From: Pseudomonas rustica
GTDB lineage: Bacteria; Pseudomonadota; Gammaproteobacteria; Pseudomonadales; Pseudomonadaceae
NCBI RefSeq assembly: GCF_018336155.1
Contig: NZ_JAGYHF010000009.1
Coordinates: 62,001-126,000, forward strand
DNA: 64,000 bases
Direction of reading: 5' to 3'
Below, one piece after another: positions 16,416 through 23,673 of this stretch; the stretch's first letter is position 1; each line of letters begins with the position of its first letter. The notes under the pieces are model-generated. The model was given only the letters and a program-made list of their open reading frames with translations, was not told the origin of the DNA and made no database searches. The position numbers and the translations under genes are program-made.

Positions 16416-17600
16416 ATGAATCAATCCCGCAATGTCATTCGCTACATCAACGCCGCCCATGTGATCGATCACATGTTCATGCTGATTTTTCCCGCCGCCG
16501 TGCTCGGTATGACTCAGGCTTTCGGCCTCGATTACGCCACGCTGATCGGCCTGTCGTTGGGAGGATTCATCGCCTTCGGCGCCTGTTCGCTGCCCGCCGG
16601 CTGGCTCGGCGATCACTGGAGTCGACGGCAGATGATGCTAGTGTTTTTCTTCGGTATCGGCGCTTCGGCGATCTTCACCGGGCTGAGCAACAGCCCGAGC
16701 ATGCTGGTGATTGGCCTGACCCTGATCGGTATTTTCGCGGCGATTTATCACCCGGTCGGCACAGCAATGCTGGTGGCCTACGCACAAAATCGTGGCCGCG
16801 AAATTGGCATCAACGGCATGTGGGGCAATCTGGGCGTGGCGTTTTCGGCGCTGATCACCGGCTTGCTGGTGGCGCAGTTCGGCTGGCGCTCGGCGTTTCT
16901 GATACCGGGCGCAGTGGCGATTGTGCTGGGTTTTGGCTTCGCCTTGCAGGTGCGTGAGGAACCGATTCCGAAGCGCCCGCACACGCCACTCAAAGGCGCC
17001 GCCGGTCAGCGCATCTCGATGGTGATGGTTTTCGGCGTGCTGGCGTTGGCCACGGCCACCGGCGGCGTGGTGTTCAACGCCACCACCATGACCTATCCGA
17101 AGCTGTTTCAGGAACGTTTGCATGAGCTGTTCGCCTCGCCGCAAACCCTCGGCGTGGTGGTCAGTCTGGCCTATGCCTTCGGTGCGATTGCGCAATTGAG
17201 CATTGGTCGTGTGTTGCATCGGCTCAGCCTGAAATGGCCGTTTGTTGTCCTGACGTTGTGCCAGGCACCGCTGTTGTTTGCGTTGGCCTATGCCGACGGC
17301 TGGGCGGTGATCGCCCTCGGCGCAGCGTTCATGTTTGTGGTGTTTGGTCAGGTAACAGTCAATGATGCGATGGTCGCCAACTTCGTCGCCCCGCAGTGGC
17401 AATCACGGGTGTTCGCCCTGCGTTACTGCTTATCGTTCGGCGCCAGTGCGACGGCGATTCCGCTGATTTCCTATGTTGAACCGCGCCATGGTTTTGTAGG
17501 CCTGTACTTGATTCTCGCGGGTTTCGGCGCGTTGACCTTCCTTGCAGCAGTCGTATTCCCACGGACACCTTCCGAGGAGGCTGTAGGGCAAACGGCCTGA
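16416..17600 (+). CDS. MFS transporter
   Basis: A 394-aa major facilitator with 12 predicted transmembrane segments. The loop 2-3 signature is present as AGWLGDHWSRRQ (about residues 60-71). No signal sequence other than the first helix. It is divergent from an AraC regulator with an 85-bp gap, a usual arrangement for an efflux or uptake pump under local control. The family has related members annotated for fosmidomycin and cyanate; I cannot assign a substrate. Confidence 0.87.
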   Translation: MNQSRNVIRYINAAHVIDHMFMLIFPAAVLGMTQAFGLDYATLIGLSLGGFIAFGACSLPAGWLGDHWSRRQMMLVFFFGIGASAIFTGLSNSPSMLVIGLTLIGIFAAIYHPVGTAMLVAYAQNRGREIGINGMWGNLGVAFSALITGLLVAQFGWRSAFLIPGAVAIVLGFGFALQVREEPIPKRPHTPLKGAAGQRISMVMVFGVLALATATGGVVFNATTMTYPKLFQERLHELFASPQTLGVVVSLAYAFGAIAQLSIGRVLHRLSLKWPFVVLTLCQAPLLFALAYADGWAVIALGAAFMFVVFGQVTVNDAMVANFVAPQWQSRVFALRYCLSFGASATAIPLISYVEPRHGFVGLYLILAGFGALTFLAAVVFPRTPSEEAVGQTA

Positions 17601-17746
17601 CCTGGGACGAAAGTCGGCAAATGCTGGCGCAAAGCTAGCATTTGTACGGCTCTGCAAATCATTCCTTTGGCTGATTTGGCTGGCGTATAAGGGTTCTAGA
17701 GTACAAATCTCTATGCCAACACCGTGCAGCCAGAAAAGGGATTCAT

Positions 17747-19429
17747 ATGTTGCAGACTCGCGTCATTCCCCCGGCCGATGGGGCCTACCAGTATCCATTG
17801 CTGATCAAACGGCTGCTGATGTCCGGCGCCCGTTACGAGAAAACCCGCGAGATCATCTACCGTGACCAGATTCGCTACAGCTACCCGACCCTGATCGAGC
17901 GTGTTGCGCGGCTGGCCAACGTGCTGACAGCGGCCGGTGTGAAGGCCGGTGACACTGTTGCGGTGATGGATTGGGACAGCCATCGTTACCTGGAATGCAT
18001 GTTCGCGATTCCGATGATCGGTGCGGTGATCCACACGATCAACGTGCGCCTGTCGCCGGAACAGATCCTCTACACCATGAACCACGCCGAAGACCGCTTT
18101 GTGCTGGTCAACAGCGAGTTCGTCGGCCTTTATCAAGCAATCGCGCCGCACCTGACCACGGTCGAGAAGACCTTGCTGCTGACTGATCTGCCGGAAAAAA
18201 CCGCCGACTTGCCGAATCTGGTCGGCGAGTACGAGCAACTGCTGGCCGCTGCGAGCCCGCAGTACGATTTCCAGGATTTCGACGAAAATTCCGTCGCGAC
18301 CACGTTCTACACCACCGGCACCACCGGCAACCCGAAAGGCGTGTACTTCACCCATCGGCAATTGGTGCTGCACACCATGGGCGTGTCGACGATCATGGGT
18401 TCCATCGACAGCGTGCGCCTGCTCGGCACCAACGATGTGTACATGCCGATCACGCCGATGTTCCACGTCCACGCCTGGGGCCTGCCTTATGTGGCGACCA
18501 TGCTCGGGCTGAAACAGGTTTATCCGGGGCGCTACGATCCGGAATATCTCGTGGAGTTGTGGCGCAAGGAGAAGGTCACGTTCTCCCACTGTGTGCCGAC
18601 CATTCTGCAAATGCTGCTCAACGCCAAAGGCGCGCAGGGCACCGATTTTGGCGGCTGGAAGATCGTCATCGGCGGCAGTGCGCTCAATCGCTCGCTGTAC
18701 GAAACCGCCAAGGCGCGCGGCATTCAACTGACGGCCGCGTACGGCATGTCGGAAACCGGTCCGCTGGTTTCCTGCGCACACCTCAATGATGAATTGATGG
18801 CCGGCAGCGAAGACGAGCGCACCACTTACCGGATCAAGGCCGGTGTGCCGGGGCCGCTGGTAGAAGCGGCGATTGTCGACGCCGAAGGCAATTTCCTTCC
18901 GGCTGACGGCGAGACCCAGGGCGAACTGGTGCTGCGTGCGCCATGGCTCACCGAAGGTTATTTCAACGAGCCACAAAAGGGCGCTGAGCTCTGGGCCGGC
19001 GGCTGGCTGCACACCGGCGACGTCGCCACACTCGACAGCATGGGCGTGATCGACATCCGCGATCGCATCAAGGACGTGATCAAGACTGGCGGCGAATGGA
19101 TTTCCTCGCTGGACCTCGAAGATTTGATCAGCCGTCACGTCGCGGTACGCGAAGTAGCAGTGGTCGGCATCGCTGATCCGCAGTGGGGCGAGCGCCCGTT
19201 TGCACTGCTGGTGATCCGCGAAGGGCACGTGATCGGGGCCCGTGAGCTCAAGGAACACCTCAAGCCGTTCGTGGAATTGGGCCACCTGAGCAAGTGGGCG
19301 ATCCCGAGTCAGATCGCCCTTGTTACCGAAATTCCCAAGACCAGCGTTGGCAAGCTCGACAAGAAGCGCATCCGCCTCGACATCACCGAATGGCAGGCCA
19401 ATAACAGCACCTTCCTCTCGACACTTTGA
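17747..19429 (+). CDS. Fatty acid-CoA ligase (AlkK-like, AMP-forming)
   Basis: ATP-dependent activation of a carboxylic acid to its CoA thioester via an acyl-adenylate. 560 aa with the AMP-binding P-loop TTGTTGNPKG at residues 189-198, the YGMSETGP motif near 335, GWLHTGDVATLD near 424 and IKDVIKTGGEW in the C-terminal hinge region near 443. Overall it resembles medium-chain acyl-CoA synthetases such as AlkK. The start has AAGGGA 6 bp upstream. It precedes a DUF1302/DUF1329 pair and a LuxR-type regulator, suggesting activation of an imported hydrophobic acid. A strong inverted repeat at 19437-19462 follows, so it may not be cotranscribed with the DUF genes. Confidence 0.9.
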   Translation: MLQTRVIPPADGAYQYPLLIKRLLMSGARYEKTREIIYRDQIRYSYPTLIERVARLANVLTAAGVKAGDTVAVMDWDSHRYLECMFAIPMIGAVIHTINVRLSPEQILYTMNHAEDRFVLVNSEFVGLYQAIAPHLTTVEKTLLLTDLPEKTADLPNLVGEYEQLLAAASPQYDFQDFDENSVATTFYTTGTTGNPKGVYFTHRQLVLHTMGVSTIMGSIDSVRLLGTNDVYMPITPMFHVHAWGLPYVATMLGLKQVYPGRYDPEYLVELWRKEKVTFSHCVPTILQMLLNAKGAQGTDFGGWKIVIGGSALNRSLYETAKARGIQLTAAYGMSETGPLVSCAHLNDELMAGSEDERTTYRIKAGVPGPLVEAAIVDAEGNFLPADGETQGELVLRAPWLTEGYFNEPQKGAELWAGGWLHTGDVATLDSMGVIDIRDRIKDVIKTGGEWISSLDLEDLISRHVAVREVAVVGIADPQWGERPFALLVIREGHVIGARELKEHLKPFVELGHLSKWAIPSQIALVTEIPKTSVGKLDKKRIRLDITEWQANNSTFLSTL

Positions 19430-19436
19430 GTGTCTT

Positions 19437-19462
19437 CTGGCGCGCCGAAAACGGCGCGCCAG
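19437..19462. terminator. Perfect hairpin after the acyl-CoA ligase gene
   Basis: CTGGCGCGCCG and CGGCGCGCCAG pair exactly over 11 bp around AAAA. No T-run follows, so it is not a classical terminator; it could stabilise the mRNA 3' end or attenuate read-through. Confidence 0.5.
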
Positions 19463-19593
19463 CCCCACCAAGCAAGCGCTTGGCTTGTGAAATCAAAAAA
19501 ATCAGCCATCCTTGCCGTGCCGACGCGTGTCGGACTGGCGAAAGGACTGTTCCAGAGTGGTTGCTCACTGCAAATCACACTTTAGAGGGATCA

Positions 19594-19618
19594 AGCAGTA
19601 CCCCCTGCTGGATATAGT
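19594..19618 (+). promoter_or_regulatory. Candidate activator site and -10 upstream of the DUF1302 gene
   Basis: AGCAG-TACCCC-CTGCT (19594-19609) is an inverted repeat lying where a -35 box would be, with a TATAGT -10 at 19613-19618 and no recognisable -35. This suits a promoter that needs an activator, possibly the MalT/LuxR-type protein encoded at 23674. The 148-bp leader after it and the rest of the 336-bp gap show nothing else. Confidence 0.4.
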
Positions 19619-19765
19619 CCGTTCAAGGATTTTTAAGAACGGAGCACACGCACAGATTGGGGCGAGCAACTTTGGAGTGATTTCGGGCAGCCTTGGCGCC
19701 CGGCCCTCCACAGCGTTTTTAAAAGTACTCACTGCCATAACAATAATGCACATGGAGTAGCGTCG

Positions 19766-21655
19766 ATGACCTCAGTAAACCAGTTCTGGCGCCGGGCGAA
19801 ACTGCCTCTGGCGGTCAGTCTTGCCTCTTCGCTCGCCGGGCCCGCATTCGGCGTCAGTTTCAACGTCGGTGAAATCGAGGGTCAGTTCGACTCGTCCCTG
19901 TCGCTCGGTGCCAGTTGGTCTACTCAGAGCCCGAACAAGAACCTTATCGGCGTCAACAACGGCGGCCACGGCCTGTCGCAGACTTCCGATGACGGTCACG
20001 CCAACTTCAAAAGCGGCGAAACCTTCTCGAAAATCTTCAAGGGCATCCATGACCTTGAACTGAAGTACGGCGACACCGGCGTGTTCGTCCGTGGCAAATA
20101 CTGGTACGACTTCGAACTCAAAGACGAAAGCCGTGAGTTCAAGGACATCTCTGACAACAACCGCAAGGAAGGCGCGAAGTCCTCCGGCGGGCAGATCCTC
20201 GACGCCTTCGTCTACCACAACTACTCGATCGCCGATCAGCCGGGCTCCGTACGTCTGGGCAAGCAGGTGGTGAGCTGGGGTGAAAGTACCTTCATCGGCG
20301 GCGGCATCAACTCGATCAACCCGATCGACGTGTCCGCGTTCCGCCGTCCGGGTGCCGAAATCAAGGAAGGCCTGATTCCGGTCAACATGTTCTACGTCTC
20401 GCAGAGCCTGACCGAAAACCTCTCGGCCGAAGCGTTCTATCAGCTGGAATGGGATCAGACCGTTGTCGACAACTGCGGCACGTTCTTCTCGCAACCCGAC
20501 ATCATTGCCGATGGCTGCGACAACAACCTGCGCTTACTGAACAAGCGTTCGCAGATTCCGGCGGTTGCCTTGGGGCCATTGGCCGGCGCTGGCGTTGACG
20601 TCAACGAGGAAGGCGTTCTGGTGCGCCGTGGCGGCGACCGTGATGCGCGCGACAGCGGCCAGTGGGGCGCGTCCTTCAAGTACATGTACGACCCGATCGA
20701 TACCGAGTTCGGCGCCTACTTCATGAACTACCACAGCCGTGCGCCGATCTTCAGCGCCACGGGTGCGCCACAATCGGTATACAACACCGCACGTGCGCTG
20801 CCAGGCCCGTTCGCGGCACTTGCGCCGCTGTTGGTCGCGGGTAACTCGGAGTATTTCGTTGAGTATCCGGAAGACATCCGTCTTTATGGTCTGAGCTTCT
20901 CCACCACTCTGCCTACCGGTACCGCGTGGAGCGGTGAGATCAGCTACCGTCCGAATGCACCGGTACAACTGAACTCCACCGACATCCTGTTCGCCGGTGT
21001 ACGTCCGCTGGGCGGCGCACTGACCAACGCTTCGCTGCTCAACGGCGTTCCGGGTCAGGATCTGCATGGCTACCGTCGCAAGGAAGTGACGCAGTTCCAG
21101 ACCACCCTGACGCACTTCTTCGATCAGGTCATGGGCGCCAGCCGTCTGACCGTCGTGGGTGAAGTCGGCGTGACCCACGTTGGCGGCCTGGAAAGCACTT
21201 CTGATGTTCGTTATGGCCGTGATCCGGTCTACGGCCCGGGTGAGCTGCCAGCGACTGGCGGCATCGACACCTGCGCCAACATCCTCAACGCCAGCACCAT
21301 CAACGGTGCCGGCCCGGGTTCGCCGCAGAACAACCGCAGCCGCAACTGCACCAACGAAGGCTTCACCACTGCGACGTCGTGGGGCTACCGTGGTCGTGCC
21401 ATCTGGGAATACAACGACGTATTCGCCGGTGTGAACCTCAAGCCGAACGTGGCTTGGCAGCACGACGTCAGCGGCTACTCGCCAGGCCCTGGCGGTAACT
21501 TCGAGGAAGGTCGCAAAGCGGTCAGCCTCGGTGTCGACGCTGAATACCAGAACACCTACACCGCCAGCCTGGCTTACACCAACTTCTTTGACGGCAAGTA
21601 CACCACTGTGGACGACCGCGACTTCGTTGCGCTCAGCTTCGGCGTGAACTTCTAA
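19766..21655 (+). CDS. DUF1302 outer-membrane protein
   Basis: A 629-aa exported protein: signal peptide of about 30 residues ending PAFG, then long amphipathic beta-strand sequence with aromatic girdles and a C-terminus ending in Phe (SFGVNF), all signs of an outer-membrane beta-barrel. Signature blocks include ASWSTQSPNKNLIG near 49-62 and LGKQVVSWGESTFIGGGINS near 164-183. Cys pairs occur in NCGTFFSQPDIIADGCD and between DTCAN and RNCTNE. DUF1302 proteins are usually paired with DUF1329, as here, in gene sets for uptake or breakdown of hydrophobic compounds. GGAG stands 8 bp before the ATG. Confidence 0.9.
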   Translation: MTSVNQFWRRAKLPLAVSLASSLAGPAFGVSFNVGEIEGQFDSSLSLGASWSTQSPNKNLIGVNNGGHGLSQTSDDGHANFKSGETFSKIFKGIHDLELKYGDTGVFVRGKYWYDFELKDESREFKDISDNNRKEGAKSSGGQILDAFVYHNYSIADQPGSVRLGKQVVSWGESTFIGGGINSINPIDVSAFRRPGAEIKEGLIPVNMFYVSQSLTENLSAEAFYQLEWDQTVVDNCGTFFSQPDIIADGCDNNLRLLNKRSQIPAVALGPLAGAGVDVNEEGVLVRRGGDRDARDSGQWGASFKYMYDPIDTEFGAYFMNYHSRAPIFSATGAPQSVYNTARALPGPFAALAPLLVAGNSEYFVEYPEDIRLYGLSFSTTLPTGTAWSGEISYRPNAPVQLNSTDILFAGVRPLGGALTNASLLNGVPGQDLHGYRRKEVTQFQTTLTHFFDQVMGASRLTVVGEVGVTHVGGLESTSDVRYGRDPVYGPGELPATGGIDTCANILNASTINGAGPGSPQNNRSRNCTNEGFTTATSWGYRGRAIWEYNDVFAGVNLKPNVAWQHDVSGYSPGPGGNFEEGRKAVSLGVDAEYQNTYTASLAYTNFFDGKYTTVDDRDFVALSFGVNF

Positions 21656-21683
21656 GCACTGCATTTTCAGGACGAACGAATTT

Positions 21684-23048
21684 ATGAAAATAACAAAGAG
21701 TCTGTTCCACGCAGGTGTTCTGGGTCTGTCGTTGCTGGCGACCGGTGTGATGGCGGCCGTCCCGGCTGCCGAAGCCGACAAACTGGGTAAAAGCCTGACG
21801 CCAATGGGCGCGGAAATGGCCGGTAACGCTGACGGTTCGATCCCGGCGTGGAAGCCGTTGCCGAAAAATGCCGGCAGCGTCGATGCACGCGGATTCCTGT
21901 CCAACCCTTACGCCAGTGAGCAACCGCTGTTCACCATCACCGCCAAGGACGTCGACAAGTACAAGGACAAACTGGCGCCGGGGCAGTACGCGATGTTCAA
22001 GCGCTACCCGGACACCTTCAAGATGCCGGTGTACCCGTCCCACCGTGGCGCGACTGTGCCGGATGACGTGTTCGCCGCCATCAAGAAAAACGCCACCAAC
22101 ACCAATCTGGTGTCCGGCGGCAACGGTCTGGAAAACTTCGAAACCGCAGTACCGTTCCCGATTCCGAAAAGCGGTGTGGAAGTCATCTGGAACCACATCA
22201 CCCGCTATCGCGGCGGCAGCGTGACCCGTCTGGTAACCCAGGCCACGCCGCAACCGAACGGCTCGTACAGCCTGGTGTACTTCCAGGATCAGTTCGTGTT
22301 CCGCGACAAGATGAAGGACTACGACCCGAAAAACCCGGGCAACATCCTGTTCTACTTCAAGCAGAAAGTGACCGCACCTGCGCGTCTGGCCGGTGGTGTG
22401 CTGTTGGTGCACGAAACCCTCGACCAGGTTAAAGAGCCACGTTCGGCGTGGGTCTACAACGCCGGTCAACGTCGCGTACGCCGTGCGCCACAAGTGTCCT
22501 ATGACGGCCCGGGTACTGCGGCAGATGGCCTGCGTACCTCCGACAACCTCGACATGTTCAACGGTGCGCCGGATCGTTACGACTGGAAACTCGAAGGCAA
22601 GAAAGAGATGTACATCGCTTCCGACAGCTACAAGCTCGACGATCCGAAGCTGAAGTATTCCGACATCATCAAGGCCGGTCACATCAATCAGGATCTGGCG
22701 CGTTACGAGTTGCGTCGCGTCTGGCACGTGGTGGCGACTCTGAAGGAAGGTCAGCGTCACATCTACGCCAAACGTGACTTCTACATCGACGAAGACACCT
22801 GGCAAGCAGCGGTCATCGACCATTACGACGGTCGTGGCCAACTGTGGCGCGTAGCCGAGGCGCATGCCGAGGACTACTACGACAAGCAAGTGCCGTGGTA
22901 TGCCCTGGAAACTCTCTACGACCTGCAGTCCGGCCGTTACCTGGCACTGGGCATGAAGAACGAAGAGAAGCAGGCGTATGACTTCGGCTTCACTGCCACC
23001 ACCAGCGATTTCACCCCGGCCGCTCTGCGCCAGGATGGCGTTCGCTAA
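21684..23048 (+). CDS. DUF1329 periplasmic protein
   Basis: A 454-aa exported protein with a signal peptide (residues 1-24, cleavage near VMA/AVP). The mature N-terminus LGKSLTPMGAEMAGNADG followed by IPAW is a family signature; a later block RRAPQVSYDGPGTA and the end FTATTSDFTPAALRQ also fit. DUF1329 proteins are remotely like the LolA/LolB/OMLS fold, which holds lipids in a hydrophobic groove. It starts 28 bp after the DUF1302 gene and is clearly in the same operon. Likely role, by inference: carry a hydrophobic molecule between the outer-membrane DUF1302 barrel and the inside. Confidence 0.9.
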   Translation: MKITKSLFHAGVLGLSLLATGVMAAVPAAEADKLGKSLTPMGAEMAGNADGSIPAWKPLPKNAGSVDARGFLSNPYASEQPLFTITAKDVDKYKDKLAPGQYAMFKRYPDTFKMPVYPSHRGATVPDDVFAAIKKNATNTNLVSGGNGLENFETAVPFPIPKSGVEVIWNHITRYRGGSVTRLVTQATPQPNGSYSLVYFQDQFVFRDKMKDYDPKNPGNILFYFKQKVTAPARLAGGVLLVHETLDQVKEPRSAWVYNAGQRRVRRAPQVSYDGPGTAADGLRTSDNLDMFNGAPDRYDWKLEGKKEMYIASDSYKLDDPKLKYSDIIKAGHINQDLARYELRRVWHVVATLKEGQRHIYAKRDFYIDEDTWQAAVIDHYDGRGQLWRVAEAHAEDYYDKQVPWYALETLYDLQSGRYLALGMKNEEKQAYDFGFTATTSDFTPAALRQDGVR

Positions 23049-23077
23049 ACCGCAGTAAACCCGAGGCCGCATCCTCG

Positions 23078-23113
23078 TAAAAACGCCCCGACTGGTTCGG
23101 GGCGTTTTTTTTT
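23078..23113 (+). terminator. Rho-independent terminator after the DUF1302-DUF1329 operon
   Basis: AAACGCCCCGA and TTCGGGGCGTTT pair around CTGG, followed by eight or nine T residues. Confidence 0.95.
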
Positions 23114-23143
23114 GCGCTTTTCGCGGCTCCTCTGAATTGCTTT

Positions 23144-23178
23144 TGTAGGAGCTGCCGAAGGCTGCGATCTTTTGATCT
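23144..23178. repeat. Family B REP, left of the large repeat
   Basis: TGTAGGAGCTGCCGAAGGCT followed by GCGATCTTTTGATC. It faces the inverted copy at 23501-23533, so the two bracket the element at 23179-23500. Confidence 0.88.
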
Positions 23179-23500
23179 TTTGTTTGGGCCGTGGGTTTTG
23201 GGGGCATATCCGTTGCTGCGGTTGGGGCTTCTGGCGGTTTCGCTCTTACAGCGAGTCCCTTTTTCAAACGCCAAAAAGGAACCAAAAGGCTTTGCCCCCG
23301 GCGTACGGCACTTCGCTTAGGCTCAGTGTTCCCTCGCTACGGTGTTCATCCGGGGGCATCGCCTACGGTTTGCTTCGCTGCACCTCCTCTCGATGTATGC
23401 GGCTGCGCCGCACGGCGCTGCGCGCCTGCCCCGGATGAACACCTACGCTCGGCCTGCCGATGGGGGCGAAAATCTGAAGCCAAATCAAAAGCCACAGCAG
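23179..23500. repeat. Large intergenic element bracketed by inverted family B REPs
   Basis: About 320 bp containing CGCTCTTACAGCGAGTCCCT, then CAAAAAGGAACCAAAAGGC, and a long imperfect inverted pair GTGTTCATCCGGGG / CCCCGGATGAACAC (about 23342 and 23426). I recognise this from many fluorescent Pseudomonas intergenic regions. No convincing gene; open frames run through it on the + strand (23172-23617) but have no ribosome site and cross the REPs. It accounts for most of the 625-bp gap before the regulator gene. Confidence 0.75.
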
Positions 23501-23533
23501 ATCAAAAGATCGCAGCCTTCGGCAGCTCCTACA
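23501..23533. repeat. Family B REP, right of the large repeat
   Basis: ATCAAAAGATCGCAGCCTTC followed by GGCAGCTCCTACA, inverted relative to 23144-23178. Confidence 0.88.
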
Positions 23534-23673
23534 GGTCTAAATACGGGGCGGATGGCGCATTCTGGAAAGACTTTTGTAGCCATTTGTAGCAGCAACCTTC
23601 ATTACCGGTACGTTTAAGGCTAGTCTGCGGACATCTGCAACGCCGCCAATAGCCATTCAAACAAGAGCCGGCC

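Noticed and set aside
23172..23617. Overlapping plus-strand frames of 88-132 aa
   Set aside because: They run through REP sequences and a repeated intergenic element, with no ribosome site.
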